DNA of 64,000 bases, from the NCBI RefSeq assembly GCF_004123295.1, contig NZ_SDMK01000005.1, forward strand, positions 248,001 to 312,000. Reading direction: 5' to 3'. Below are positions 9,278 to 18,378 of this stretch, one piece after another. Within the stretch, counting starts at the first letter, position 1. Every line of letters begins with the position of its first letter. Source of the DNA: Silvibacterium dinghuense. Lineage in GTDB: Bacteria; Acidobacteriota; Terriglobia; Terriglobales; Acidobacteriaceae. Made by a program: the position numbers and the translations under genes. The notes below the pieces were generated by a model. That model was not told the DNA's origin, made no database searches, and saw only the letters and a program-made list of their open reading frames with translations.

Positions 9278-12200
9278 ACTTCTCCTTCCAGCGCCGGATC
9301 GAGCTGAACACGCTGACGCACACCGAGCTTCTCGCCCAGCCAGTCAAACCAGAGATAGATGACCGGCGTGGTGTAAAGCGTAAGCAGCTGGCTCAGCAGC
9401 AGGCCGCCGACCATCGCAATGCCCAGCGGACGGCGCAGCTCCGCGCCGATGCCATGGCCGAGTGCCAGCGGCAGACCGCCGAAGAGCGCTGCCAGCGTGG
9501 TCATCAGAATCGGACGGAAGCGCAGCAGCGAGGCCTCATAGATGGCCTCCTTCGGCGTCTTGCCATGATGCCGCTCCGCTTCAAGCGCAAAGTCGACCAT
9601 CATGATGCCGTTCTTCTTCACAATGCCAATCAGCAGCACAATGCCGATGATGCCCACGATGCCGAGATCCTGTTTGAAGAGCATCAGCGCCAGCAGCGCT
9701 CCAACACCGGCCGAAGGCAGCGTGGAGAGAATCGTCAGCGGATGAATGAAGCTCTCATAAAGCACGCCGAGCACGATGTACACCGTGACCAGCGCCGCGA
9801 TGACCAGCCATCCTTCATTGCTCAGCGAGTTCTGATACGACGCTGCCGTGCCCTGGAACTTGGCCTGCACGTTGATCGGCAGATGCAGGTCCTTCTGCAC
9901 CTTCTCGATCGCATCCACGGCCTGGCTCAGGTGATAGCCCGGCGCCAGGTTGAAAGAGAGGGTCACGACCGGGAACTGTCCCTGGTGATTGACGGTCAGC
10001 GGCGAGAGCGTCTTCGTCGCCGTGGTGAAGGCCGCGAGCGGAATCGGCTGCGCAGCGCTCGTGCTGGTGGAGGAGCTCGAGCTGCCGCCACTGCTTGCAG
10101 CGGTACTCACCGCGGATGTCGTTCCGCTGGTCGAGGCTGTCTGCAGCACCGTGCTGTTTGTCGAAGACGAAGAGAGTGAGCTGGTGGACGAGGAAGTCCC
10201 GAGCGTCGTCGAGTTGCTGGTTGTGCCCAGCGTCGTGCTGTTCGAGGTCGTCGATGAAACGCCGGAAGTCGAAGACGCCGTCAGCTGCGAGGTTCCGGTC
10301 GAGCTCGACGAAGAGCTTGAGGAGCTGCTCGAAGACGACGAGCCGGAGGAAGACGAACTGGTCGAGCTCGAGCTGGTGCTGCTCGGCAGATAAATCTCTT
10401 CCAGGTTCTTCGGGCTCACCTGGAAGCTTGGATCGACCTCCAGAATCACATGGTACTGATTAGTCTGCGTGTAGAGCGTCGTGACCTGCCGCTGCCCAAA
10501 GGCATCGTAGAGCGTGTCATCGATGGTCTGCGGCGTAATGCCGAGACGCGACGCGGTCACACGATCGATGCCGATGTCGATCGCATTGCCATTCGGCTGC
10601 TGATCGCTGACTACATCCTCGATCTGGGGCAGCGTCTTCATCTTGTCGAGCAGCTTCGCGGTCCAGCTGTTGAGCTCCTCGAGGCTCGGGTCCTCGACCG
10701 TGTACTGGTACTGCGTGCGGCTCACACGGTCTTCCACGGTGAGGTCCTGCACCGGCTGCATGTAGGTCTGGATGCCGGTGATCTGCGCGAGCTTCGGTTT
10801 CATACGCTCGATTACATCGGTTGCGCTCACGCCGCGCGTCGAAAGCGCCTTCAGGTTGATCTGCATGCGGCCGCTGTTCAGCGTGGTGTTGGTGCCGTCC
10901 ACGCCGATGAAGGAGGAGAGAGACTCGACCGCCGGATCTTCCAGAATCACGCGCGCCACGGCCTTCTGCCGCGAAGTCATCGCGTCGAAGCTCGTCGCCT
11001 CCGGAGCCTGGGTCACGGCCTGAATGATGCCCGTATCCTGGATCGGGAAGAAGCCTTTCGGGATGACGACGTAGAGCAGTACTGCGCCCACCAGCGTAGC
11101 GGCGGCGATGACAAGCAGCATCGCCTGGCGTTGCAATACCCAGCCGAGCGTCCGCCCATAGAAGGCGATGATGTCCTTGAACATCTTTTCGGACCAGTGA
11201 TAGAAGCGGCCCTGCTCGGATTCAGGCGTGTGCTTCAGCAGCTTGGAGCACATCATCGGCGTCAGCGTCAGGGAAACAACCGCCGAGACGATGATGGTCA
11301 CCGCCAGCGTCACTGCAAATTCGCGGAAGAGCCGCCCGGTGATATCGCCCATAAAGAGCAGCGGGATCAGCACGGCGATCAGCGAGATGGTCAGCGAGAG
11401 AATGGTGAAGCCGATCTCGCTTGCGCCCTTGAGTGCGGCCTCGAGCGGCGCCATGCCCTCTTCGAGATAACGGCTGATGTTCTCGATCATCACGATGGCG
11501 TCGTCCACGACGAAGCCGGTCGAGATGGTGAGCGCCATCAGCGTGAGGTTGTTCAGGCTGTAGCCCATCGCGTACATCACCGCGAAGGTGCCGACGAGCG
11601 AGAGCGGCACGGCCACCGAGGGAATGATGGTCGCGCGCCAGCTGCGTAGGAAGATGAAGATCACCGCGACAACGAGGCCGATGGTCAGCATCAGCTCGAA
11701 TTCGACGTCATCCACCGAAGCGCGGATGGTCGTCGTGCGGTCGGTGAGCACCGTCACCTTCACCGAGGCCGGCAGCGACTCTTCAAGCTGCGGCAGCAGC
11801 GCCTTGATCGAATCGACCACCTGGATGGTGTTCGCATTCGACTGCCGCTGGATATTCACGATGATCGCCGGCGTCTGATTCATCCATGCGGCGAGCTGCG
11901 AATTCTCGACGCCGTTGAAGACATTCGCCACATCGCTCAGCATCACCGGCGAGCCGTTCTTGTAGGCGACGACGATGTTCTTGTATTCGCTGGCCGAACG
12001 GATCTGGTCGTTCGCATCGAGCGTATACGCCTGCTGGGGGCCGTTAAATGTACCCTTCGAGCCGTTTACGCTGGCATCGCTGATCGCCGTGCGCACATCT
12101 TCCAGCCCGATCCCGTAGGCAGAAAGCGCAGCGGGATTCGCCTGGATGCGCACCGCAGGCTTCTGTCCGCCCTGGATCGAAACCAGACCCACGCCGCTGA

Positions 12201-12705
12201 GCTGCGAGATCTTCGGCGCGAAGCGCGTGTCGGCGAGGTCCTGAATGTCGGAGAGCGCCATCGACTTCGAGGTCAGCGCCAGCGTCAGCACCGGCGCGTC
12301 GGCCGGGTTTGTCTTACTGTAGACAGGCGGCACCGGCAGGTCGGTCGGCAGATAGCTGTTGGCCGCGTTGATGGCCGCCTGCACCTCCTGCTCGGCCACG
12401 TCGATGTCTTCCTTCAACGTGAACTGCAGCACGATCACCGACGCGCCACCCGAGCTCGTCGAGGTCATCTGCGCCAGGCCGGGGATCTGGCCGAACTGCT
12501 TTTCGAGCGGCCCGGTGACGGTCGACGACATCACATCCGCACTCGCGCCCGGATAGAGCGTCTGCACCGAGATGGTCGGATAGTTCACCTCCGGCAGCGC
12601 GGAGATCGGCAGCTGAAAATAGGCCACCGCACCCACCAGAAGGATGGCAACCATCATCAGGATGGTCGCCACCGGGCGAAGAATGAATGGGCGGGACAGG
12701 CTCAT
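9274..12705 (-). CDS. mdtB: RND multidrug efflux permease, MdtB-like, with Ser/Thr-rich insertion
   Basis: Inner-membrane exporter of 1143 residues, about 100 longer than MdtB. The start ([39 protein letters not shown]) is MdtB-like. Relay residues are present in [18 protein letters not shown] and [15 protein letters not shown]. The extra length is one low-complexity block, residues about 775-885, made almost wholly of Ser and Thr with a few Gly, Leu, Asn and Val. It lies between KNLEEIYLP and [12 protein letters not shown], where other pumps have a short turn in the periplasmic docking region. Flanking sequence continues normally, so this is an insertion and not a frameshift. It overlaps the adaptor stop by ATGA. 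Confidence 0.94.
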   Translation of the reverse strand: MSLSRPFILRPVATILMMVAILLVGAVAYFQLPISALPEVNYPTISVQTLYPGASADVMSSTVTGPLEKQFGQIPGLAQMTSTSSGGASVIVLQFTLKEDIDVAEQEVQAAINAANSYLPTDLPVPPVYSKTNPADAPVLTLALTSKSMALSDIQDLADTRFAPKISQLSGVGLVSIQGGQKPAVRIQANPAALSAYGIGLEDVRTAISDASVNGSKGTFNGPQQAYTLDANDQIRSASEYKNIVVAYKNGSPVMLSDVANVFNGVENSQLAAWMNQTPAIIVNIQRQSNANTIQVVDSIKALLPQLEESLPASVKVTVLTDRTTTIRASVDDVEFELMLTIGLVVAVIFIFLRSWRATIIPSVAVPLSLVGTFAVMYAMGYSLNNLTLMALTISTGFVVDDAIVMIENISRYLEEGMAPLEAALKGASEIGFTILSLTISLIAVLIPLLFMGDITGRLFREFAVTLAVTIIVSAVVSLTLTPMMCSKLLKHTPESEQGRFYHWSEKMFKDIIAFYGRTLGWVLQRQAMLLVIAAATLVGAVLLYVVIPKGFFPIQDTGIIQAVTQAPEATSFDAMTSRQKAVARVILEDPAVESLSSFIGVDGTNTTLNSGRMQINLKALSTRGVSATDVIERMKPKLAQITGIQTYMQPVQDLTVEDRVSRTQYQYTVEDPSLEELNSWTAKLLDKMKTLPQIEDVVSDQQPNGNAIDIGIDRVTASRLGITPQTIDDTLYDAFGQRQVTTLYTQTNQYHVILEVDPSFQVSPKNLEEIYLPSSTSSSSTSSSSSGSSSSSSSSSSSSSSTGTSQLTASSTSGVSSTTSNSTTLGTTSNSTTLGTSSSTSSLSSSSTNSTVLQTASTSGTTSAVSTAASSGGSSSSSTSTSAAQPIPLAAFTTATKTLSPLTVNHQGQFPVVTLSFNLAPGYHLSQAVDAIEKVQKDLHLPINVQAKFQGTAASYQNSLSNEGWLVIAALVTVYIVLGVLYESFIHPLTILSTLPSAGVGALLALMLFKQDLGIVGIIGIVLLIGIVKKNGIMMVDFALEAERHHGKTPKEAIYEASLLRFRPILMTTLAALFGGLPLALGHGIGAELRRPLGIAMVGGLLLSQLLTLYTTPVIYLWFDWLGEKLGVRQRVQLDPALEGEV
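10051..10383 (-). repeat. Low-complexity Ser/Thr-rich coding tract inside the MdtB-like gene
   Basis: About 330 bp dominated by AGC, TCC, TCG, ACC and related codons. It encodes roughly 111 residues, mostly Ser with Thr, including an uninterrupted Ser run and a near-duplicated SNSTTLGT motif. Serine codons are mixed (AGC and TCN), so it is not a simple trinucleotide expansion. The tract stays in frame. Confidence 0.9.
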
Positions 12706-13937
12706 CGCGGTCCGGGACCCGCCGGGCCCGCTGCCGAAGCGACGCTTACCTTGGCTCCATCCTGGAGGCGGTCGAAGTTGCTGGTCACCACCGTCTGGCC
12801 ATGCGTGATGCCGGTCACCGCGGTCTTGTCTTCGTCCGCATTCACCACCGTGACATTCGTCAGCGCCACGGTCTTGTCGGACTTCTCCACGTACACGAAA
12901 GCCTGCTGGCCGTTGTACTGCACGGCCACCGTGGGAATCAGGTTGGCATTCTCGAGCGTGCCCACTTCCAGCTTCGCGTTTACAAACTGATTCGGAAAGA
13001 GCGCGTTATTCGCGTTATCGAAAGCCGCGCGCAGCTTCACCGTACCGGTGGTGGTATCCACCTGGTTGTCGAGCGTCAGCAGTTTGCCGGTTGTGAGCTT
13101 GTTCAGCTGGGCGCGATCGTAGAGATCCACCTTCAGCGCCGAGTGCTTCACCGCCTGCATCACCTGCGGCACATGATCTTCCGCAATGGCGAAGACCACG
13201 GTCATCGGGTTGAGCTGCGTGATGGTCGCAATGGTGCTCGAAGAGCCGGAGAAGATCGTGTTGCCGGGATCGACGAGCCGCAGGCCGATGCGGCCGGAGA
13301 GCGGCGCCGTGATATGGCAGTAGGCAAGCTGCACCTTGTCATAGGCCACCGTGCCTTCGTCATTCTCGACCGTGCCTTCGTACTGCTTCACCGTGCCCAG
13401 CTGATCGTCGTAGGTCTGCTGGCTGACGGCGTTGCCCTTGAGGGCGATCTCATACTTCTTCAGGTCGTTGCGCGCCGCGTCGAGCGCTGCCTGGTCATGC
13501 TTGAGCGTGCCCATCGCCTCCTGCAGCTGCGCCTGATACGGCCGCGGATCGATCTCCACCAGCGACTGGCCCTTGCTCACCATCTGGCCTTCGCGATAGT
13601 TCACCGCCAGCACTTCGCCACTCACCTGGCTGTAGACGTTAACCGTATGCTCAGGCGTCACCGTGCCCAGCGCATTCAGGTAGATGTCCATCGATCCCTG
13701 TTCCACGGGCGAGACAGTCACGGAAGTGCCTGCATTCGCGCCGCCCATGCCACCGGGACCGCCCGGTCCACCGCCTGGAGGGCCGCCGGGACCACCGGGG
13801 CCGCCCGCAGGCATCGCGCGGTGCAGGAGCGGCAGCAGCAGTACGCCGACCACCAGCAGCACCAGCAGCCATGCCAGCCAATGTTTCTTCTTCGATGAGG
13901 AGGGAGCTGTGCCTTGCGATGTCTGTTCGTCGTTCAT
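12702..13937 (-). CDS. mdtA: RND efflux periplasmic adaptor (membrane fusion protein), MdtA-like
   Basis: Adaptor linking the RND pumps to the outer-membrane channel, about 411 residues. One N-terminal membrane anchor ([19 protein letters not shown]) is followed by an unusual Gly/Pro-rich linker of about 25 residues. Then come a biotinyl-lipoyl half ([32 protein letters not shown]), a coiled-coil hairpin, the second half ([18 protein letters not shown]) and beta-barrel domains. ATG 13937 is preferred because AAGG sits six bases before it. An ATG two codons earlier (13943) directly abuts that Shine-Dalgarno. First gene of the four-gene operon, divergent from the two-component genes. Confidence 0.93.
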   Translation of the reverse strand: MNDEQTSQGTAPSSSKKKHWLAWLLVLLVVGVLLLPLLHRAMPAGGPGGPGGPPGGGPGGPGGMGGANAGTSVTVSPVEQGSMDIYLNALGTVTPEHTVNVYSQVSGEVLAVNYREGQMVSKGQSLVEIDPRPYQAQLQEAMGTLKHDQAALDAARNDLKKYEIALKGNAVSQQTYDDQLGTVKQYEGTVENDEGTVAYDKVQLAYCHITAPLSGRIGLRLVDPGNTIFSGSSSTIATITQLNPMTVVFAIAEDHVPQVMQAVKHSALKVDLYDRAQLNKLTTGKLLTLDNQVDTTTGTVKLRAAFDNANNALFPNQFVNAKLEVGTLENANLIPTVAVQYNGQQAFVYVEKSDKTVALTNVTVVNADEDKTAVTGITHGQTVVTSNFDRLQDGAKVSVASAAGPAGPGPR

Positions 13938-14010
13938 GGTCATCCTTAGGAAGAAACTGTGCGCGGAGCAGTGTGCTCTTTTAGGAGACTGCAGAAATGG
14001 GGCGGCGAAC

Positions 14011-14055
14011 GTAATACTGTGTCACGGTTCGTCATCGTATGTAACAGATCGTCAC
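14011..14055. promoter_or_regulatory. Array of five GTMAY pentamers at exact 10-bp spacing
   Basis: GTAAT 14011, GTCAC 14021, GTCAT 14031, GTAAC 14041 and GTCAC 14051 lie in the same orientation, exactly one helical turn apart, in the 178-bp region between the divergent adaptor and response-regulator genes. CpxR/OmpR-type regulators bind direct repeats of this geometry (the enterobacterial CpxR box is GTAAA-N5-GTAAA). The adjacent regulator is CpxR-like, so this is its probable site for controlling pump genes and itself. Confidence 0.75.
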
Positions 14056-14115
14056 GAACCCTACGCAGCGCGAGAGAACAGGCGCAAACTAAAGAAGGTG
14101 AACGCGAACGAAACG

Positions 14116-14838
14116 ATGAGTGCCTCTCCCGGGCCCGCCGAACTCGACACCGTGCTGCTCATCGATGACGACGTCGAGCTGTGCCGCATGCTGCAGGACT
14201 ATCTCAGCCGCCATGGCTGGAGCGTTTCCATGGCCCATCGCGGCTCCAGCGGCCTTACCGCGGCGCTCGAAATGCGCCACGGCCTCATCGTTCTCGACGT
14301 CATGCTGCCCGACTTCGACGGCTTCGAGCTGCTGCGCCGGCTCCGCCACAGCGCCGACGCCGACGTCTACGTGCTGCTGCTCACCGCGCGCGGCGAAGAG
14401 ATCGACCGCATCGTCGGCCTGGAGCTCGGCGCGGATGATTACCTGCCGAAGCCCTTCAATCCGCGCGAGCTGCTGGCCCGCATGCGCGCCATCGTGCGCC
14501 GCGGCGCGCCGCGATCTACTTCCTCCGAAGAGCCCCATGCACCCACGGCCAGCTTCACCATCGACCACGCGGTGCGTACCATCCGCTACGCGGATCAGGC
14601 GCTCGAGCTCACCGATCTCGAATTCGATCTGCTGCACCACTTCCTGACTCACCCGTCGGAGGTGCTCAACCGGGAGCAGCTGGTCGAGCGCATCCTCGAA
14701 CGCCCCTATCGCCCGCTCGACCGCAGCCTGGACATGCTTGTCTCCCGCCTGCGGCGTAAACTCGAAGCGCTGCCCGGTTTCTCCGGCGGCATCAAGGCCG
14801 TACGCTCCAACGGCTATCTTTTCTATCTCGAAAGCTGA
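14116..14838 (+). CDS. CpxR-like OmpR-family response regulator
   Basis: Response regulator of 240 residues. The receiver domain has the acidic pair in LLIDDDVELCR, phospho-acceptor Asp61 in LIVLDVMLPDFDG and conserved Lys112 in ADDYLPKPF. A C-terminal winged-helix DNA-binding domain (residues about 140-238) contains LTDLEFDLLHHFLTHP and the terminal VRSNGYLFYLES. ATG 14116 is chosen because it gives the canonical short receiver N-terminus; open frame further upstream runs into the adaptor gene. AAGGTG lies 15 bases before it, somewhat far. Two bases separate it from the kinase. Divergence from the RND operon and the phased repeats suggest it controls the pump. Confidence 0.93.
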   Translation: MSASPGPAELDTVLLIDDDVELCRMLQDYLSRHGWSVSMAHRGSSGLTAALEMRHGLIVLDVMLPDFDGFELLRRLRHSADADVYVLLLTARGEEIDRIVGLELGADDYLPKPFNPRELLARMRAIVRRGAPRSTSSEEPHAPTASFTIDHAVRTIRYADQALELTDLEFDLLHHFLTHPSEVLNREQLVERILERPYRPLDRSLDMLVSRLRRKLEALPGFSGGIKAVRSNGYLFYLES

Positions 14839-14840
14839 CC

Positions 14841-16208
14841 ATGCGCAGCTTCTTTCTGCAGATATTCCTCTCTTTCTGGATCATCATTGTCGGCATCTTC
14901 ATTGCCGTTACCGTGCTTACGCCGCAAGACGATCCGGGTACCTGGGACGAGGTTCGGGATGCGTTCGACACATCGGTCGATGCCCTGGCAAACACCGCCA
15001 TCGCACAATACCGGGCAGACGGCTGCGCAGGCCTGGCCGCACTGGGAAGCGCCATCACCCTGGCGGACAGCAGCGGGCGCGCAATTTGCGCGCCGCCCCT
15101 TGAAAAGCCCGTCGCCGATCTGCTCCGCCAGGCCCATGAAGAACCCCATCCCGTTTCCCTGCGTGAGCAGGGCTGGTGGGTGCAGGCGCGCCAGGTCCGC
15201 ATCAAGAGCGGCGAGTACTACTACTTCATCCAGCGCATCCATGACCCGCAGCGGCCCTGGTGGCCGCATCTACCGGCAGTTGCCCTGCCGATCTCGATCA
15301 TCGTCACCTTTTTCTTTGCCTACATCCTCACGCGGCCGGTTCGTGCGCTCCGGCGAGCTTTCCGCCGCTTCTCGGCCGGCGACATGGATGTCCGCCTCCC
15401 CGTCGCGCCCTCGCGCTGGAAGGATTTCGGCGGCGCCGATGTGCGCACCCTGATGATCGACTTCAACCACATGGCCGACCGCATTCGCGAGCTGGTGGAA
15501 GCCCAGAAGCTGCTCATCCGCGATATCTCCCACGAGCTCCGTTCGCCGCTCGCCCGCCTGCAGGTTGCTCTCGAGATTGCCCGGGAAGAATCCCCCGAAT
15601 CCTCGGCGCTGATGGATCGCGTCTCCGCGGAAGCCGACCGCCTCAATGCGCTGATCGGCGAAACACTGCGGCTCTCGCTGCTCGAATCCCTGCGTCAGCC
15701 TCCCAGCGACGAGACCTTTACTCTCGGCGATATCTTCGCCCTGCTGCTGCCGGATATGCGCTTCGAGGCCGAGGCGCGCGGCACCCGCGTCACCTACAGC
15801 TCGGCGTGCGATACGCTGCGGCTCCAAGGCCAGTCCGAGCTGCTGCGCCGCGCGCTCGAAAACATCATTCGCAACGCCATCCGTTACACGCCGGCCGGCG
15901 GCGTAGTCGAGATCGCTGCAACCTGCCACATGCATCCGGTCACCTCCAGCGCTACCCCGATCTGGATCGAGATCCTCATCGCCGACCGCGGCCCCGGCAT
16001 CCCTGAGCAGTATCTTTCCGAGATCTTCCGCCCCTTCTATCGCGTCGACATGGCCCGCGAAGGCACGACCGGCGGCTTCGGCGTCGGCCTCGCCATTGCC
16101 GAGCGCGCCATCCACCTGCACTCCGGCAGCATCCGCGTAGAAAACCGCCGCGGCGGCGGCCTCACCGTCTTCGTACGCCTGCCCAGCCTTTCGCCTGCTC
16201 AGCACTGA
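14841..16208 (+). CDS. CpxA-like sensor histidine kinase
   Basis: Membrane sensor kinase of 455 residues, partner of the response regulator two bases upstream. TM1 spans about residues 7-28. A short periplasmic domain of about 115 residues follows, then TM2 about 146-164 and a HAMP linker. The phospho-acceptor His231 is in RDISHELRSPLARLQVAL, close to the CpxA H-box. The ATPase domain shows the N box (LENIIRNAIRYTP), G1 (DRGPGIP), F box (IFRPFYR) and G2 (GGFGVGLAIAERAI). The stimulus is probably envelope stress or pump substrate; this is inferred from CpxA similarity and neighbours only. Confidence 0.93.
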   Translation: MRSFFLQIFLSFWIIIVGIFIAVTVLTPQDDPGTWDEVRDAFDTSVDALANTAIAQYRADGCAGLAALGSAITLADSSGRAICAPPLEKPVADLLRQAHEEPHPVSLREQGWWVQARQVRIKSGEYYYFIQRIHDPQRPWWPHLPAVALPISIIVTFFFAYILTRPVRALRRAFRRFSAGDMDVRLPVAPSRWKDFGGADVRTLMIDFNHMADRIRELVEAQKLLIRDISHELRSPLARLQVALEIAREESPESSALMDRVSAEADRLNALIGETLRLSLLESLRQPPSDETFTLGDIFALLLPDMRFEAEARGTRVTYSSACDTLRLQGQSELLRRALENIIRNAIRYTPAGGVVEIAATCHMHPVTSSATPIWIEILIADRGPGIPEQYLSEIFRPFYRVDMAREGTTGGFGVGLAIAERAIHLHSGSIRVENRRGGGLTVFVRLPSLSPAQH

Positions 16209-16290
16209 AGAAAGAAGCGCATCTTCCGGAACTCCCCGCCGCTGCGCTGCGTAAGCTCAGGCAGGCCGCACCGCGAGGAGAAACATACCC

Positions 16291-16803
16291 ATGAAAGCCG
16301 GAAGACTGCTCCATCTGCTCATGCCTGCCGTACTCGCCTTTTCCGGATACACCATGTACGCCCAGACCAGCACCCAGACCGAAGCCCAAACCCGCACACC
16401 GCCCGATCCCCTCTTCCAGACCATCCAGTCGCTCGACACGAAGCTGTTTGATGCCTATAACCACTGCGACCTGGAGACGCTGGGCGCCATGGTCTCCGAC
16501 GATCTGGAGTTCTATCACGATCAGACGGGGCTCTCTGTAGGGAAGGCGCCATTCCTCGCCGCCATCAAGCAAAACATCTGCGGCAAGGTACAGCGGGAAC
16601 TGCTGAAGGATACGCTCGAGGTCTATCCGCTCAAGAACTACGGCGCCGTAGAGCTGGGCATCCACCGTTTTAGTCACCCCGGACACCCGGAAAACGGTCC
16701 GGGAGACGCCCGATTCATCACGCTGTGGCAGAACAAGGACGGCCAGTGGAAGGTCACGCGCGTTATCAGCTACGACCACAACCACGGCCTGCTGGCCAAA
16801 TAG
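16291..16803 (+). CDS. Secreted DUF4440/SnoaL-like (NTF2 fold) protein
   Basis: 170 residues with a signal peptide (residues 1-25, ending MYAQ). The mature part is a single NTF2-like fold: LDTKLFDAYNHCDLETLGAMVSDDLEFYHD near the start and TLWQNKDGQWKVTRVISYDHN at the end, the usual DUF4440 layout. It follows the sensor kinase by 82 bases with GAGGAGA upstream, so it could be a distal member of that transcript. Small periplasmic proteins of this fold may bind ligands or be enzymes; no catalytic residues can be assigned. Confidence 0.8.
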   Translation: MKAGRLLHLLMPAVLAFSGYTMYAQTSTQTEAQTRTPPDPLFQTIQSLDTKLFDAYNHCDLETLGAMVSDDLEFYHDQTGLSVGKAPFLAAIKQNICGKVQRELLKDTLEVYPLKNYGAVELGIHRFSHPGHPENGPGDARFITLWQNKDGQWKVTRVISYDHNHGLLAK

Positions 16804-16886
16804 CCGGCGGCTCCGCTCCTGGGAAATATTCTGGGGGATACTGTGAGCGCGGCAGAGTACACACATAGATTCCGGGAGCATGCTCA

Positions 16887-17867
16887 ATGGTTCACCACGA
16901 TCAGGAGGTCCTTGCCTGGCTCCTCGATTCCGATCCGGCCATTCGCTGGCAGGTGATGCATGACCTGCTCGAAGCTCCCGACGCGGCATGCGCAGCGGAG
17001 CGCGCCAGGATCGAGACCGAGGGCTGGGGCGCCAGGCTGCTTTCCCTGCAGGACGCGGACGGGCAATGGGCCGGCGGCGCTTTCGTGCCTGCCGGTTTCA
17101 CCCGCGAGGAGTGGAAAACATCCGGCCAGCCCTGGACCGCAACCTGCTATTCGTTAAACATGCTCCGCGAGTTCGGGCTCGACCCGAAAAGCGAAAGCGC
17201 GCAGCGCACGATCGCGCTGGTTGGGCAGAACTGTCATTGGGACGAAGGCGGCCAACCCTTCTGGCATGGCGAAACCGAAGAATGCATCAACGGCCGGACG
17301 GTCGCCGACGGCGCTTATTTCGGCGCCGACATATCCGGCATCGTCGCCCGCCTGCTCGGAGAACAGCAGCCCGACGGCGGCTGGAACTGCGAGCGGGCCA
17401 ACGGATCGGCCTGCTCGTCCTTCGCCAGCACCCTCAACGTGCTCGAAGGGCTGCTTGCCTATGAGCAGGCAACAGGCGGCACAGCCGCTGTTTCCGCTGC
17501 GCGCCGCTCAGGCGAGGCATATCTTCTCCAGCGGCACCTCTATCGCCGCCTGAGCACGGGGCAGACCGCCGATGAACGCTTTCTTGCGCTGCTCCATCCG
17601 AGTCGCTGGCGATACGACATCCTGCGGGCGCTCGATTATTTCCGCGCCGCTTCGCTGTTTTCCGGCTCGGCTCCCGATCCAAGACTCGGCGAGGCCATCG
17701 AGCACCTGCGGTCAAAGCGACGGAGCGACGGGAAATGGGCACCCGACTGGAGTCTCCCGGGACGGATATGGTTTCCTCTCGACGACGGCATAGGGCACCC
17801 ATCCCGCTGGATCACATTGCGGGCAATGCGGGTGCTGCAATGGTGGGACGCCGCGCGGCCATCCTGA
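16887..17867 (+). CDS. Squalene-cyclase/prenyltransferase-like alpha-toroid protein, function unknown
   Basis: 326 residues without signal peptide or membrane segments. It contains repeated motifs of the terpenoid-cyclase/prenyltransferase alpha-alpha toroid: LLSLQDADGQWAGG, QNCHWDEGGQPFWHGE, LLGEQQPDGGWNCE, LRSKRRSDGKWAPDW. These are QW-like motifs, but the protein is half the length of hopene cyclase and I see no DXDD acid motif, so cyclase activity is unlikely. Database entries of this kind are often loosely named squalene cyclase. GGGAG lies eight bases before the ATG. No operon partner. Confidence 0.7.
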   Translation: MVHHDQEVLAWLLDSDPAIRWQVMHDLLEAPDAACAAERARIETEGWGARLLSLQDADGQWAGGAFVPAGFTREEWKTSGQPWTATCYSLNMLREFGLDPKSESAQRTIALVGQNCHWDEGGQPFWHGETEECINGRTVADGAYFGADISGIVARLLGEQQPDGGWNCERANGSACSSFASTLNVLEGLLAYEQATGGTAAVSAARRSGEAYLLQRHLYRRLSTGQTADERFLALLHPSRWRYDILRALDYFRAASLFSGSAPDPRLGEAIEHLRSKRRSDGKWAPDWSLPGRIWFPLDDGIGHPSRWITLRAMRVLQWWDAARPS

Positions 17868-17912
17868 TCGCTTGTGGAACGATCCCGTAAAAGATTGTTT
17901 TGGAAGGGAATC

Positions 17913-18006
17913 TGGCGGAGAGAGAGGGATTCGAACCCTCGATAGAGCTTTACAACCCTATAACGGTTTAGCAAACCGCCGCCTTCAGCCTCTCGGCCAT
18001 CTCTCC
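17913..18006 (-). tRNA. tRNA-Ser (anticodon GCU)
   Basis: Class II tRNA of 94 nt including an encoded CCA (17913-17915 on the complement). The acceptor stem pairs GGAGAGA with TCTCTCC, with G as discriminator. The anticodon loop TTGCTAA carries GCT, reading AGC/AGU. A long variable arm is present and the T-loop is GTTCGAAT. All arms can be paired by eye. Confidence 0.96.
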
Positions 18007-18378
18007 AGCACGCGATGAATCTCAGTATAGCGGATTTGTCGCCTGTGCCCAGCCCCCGGGACATTTTCCGGGAGAATTTCCTCTCCATGCCGGCATCCGC
18101 GATAATCTAGAGCGGAATCTGGACAATCGTACCCACTCGATGTGCATAGAGGTGGACTTTTCCTGAGGAAAAGTCCACGGAAGGCATGTGGCTCCCGAAT
18201 ATACTTCCGGATATATCTGTCCTGATTGCGCTATTTGCCCAACCCGCCCACTCGGGCGTGACACAGGAGCACAGCCAAAGTCATCCGCCCCATCGTCAGC
18301 CGTTTTCGTTCCTCTGCCTCTTCGCGGCCCGCGCGCCGCGGTCTCCGGCTGATTCCTCTTGCCGCCGCCACGTATTTC
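18007..18378. other. Gap between tRNA-Ser and permease frame
   Basis: No convincing gene. It holds a perfect hairpin (18152-18178) and an in-frame-looking but displaced permease N-terminus: GTG at 18258 opens a reading that would need a one-base shift to join the permease. Confidence 0.5.
18152..18178. repeat. Perfect 12-bp inverted repeat with 3-bp loop
   Basis: Arms GTGGACTTTTCC (18152-18163) and GGAAAAGTCCAC (18167-18178) flank TGA. There is no T-run on either side, so it is not a typical terminator. It could be an operator or an RNA hairpin between the tRNA and the permease. Confidence 0.65.

Noticed and set aside
9454-11649. Plus-strand open frames opposite the MdtB-like gene
   Set aside because: Same reason; the Glu/Leu/Val-rich frame at 9989-10393 is only the complement of the Ser/Thr tract.
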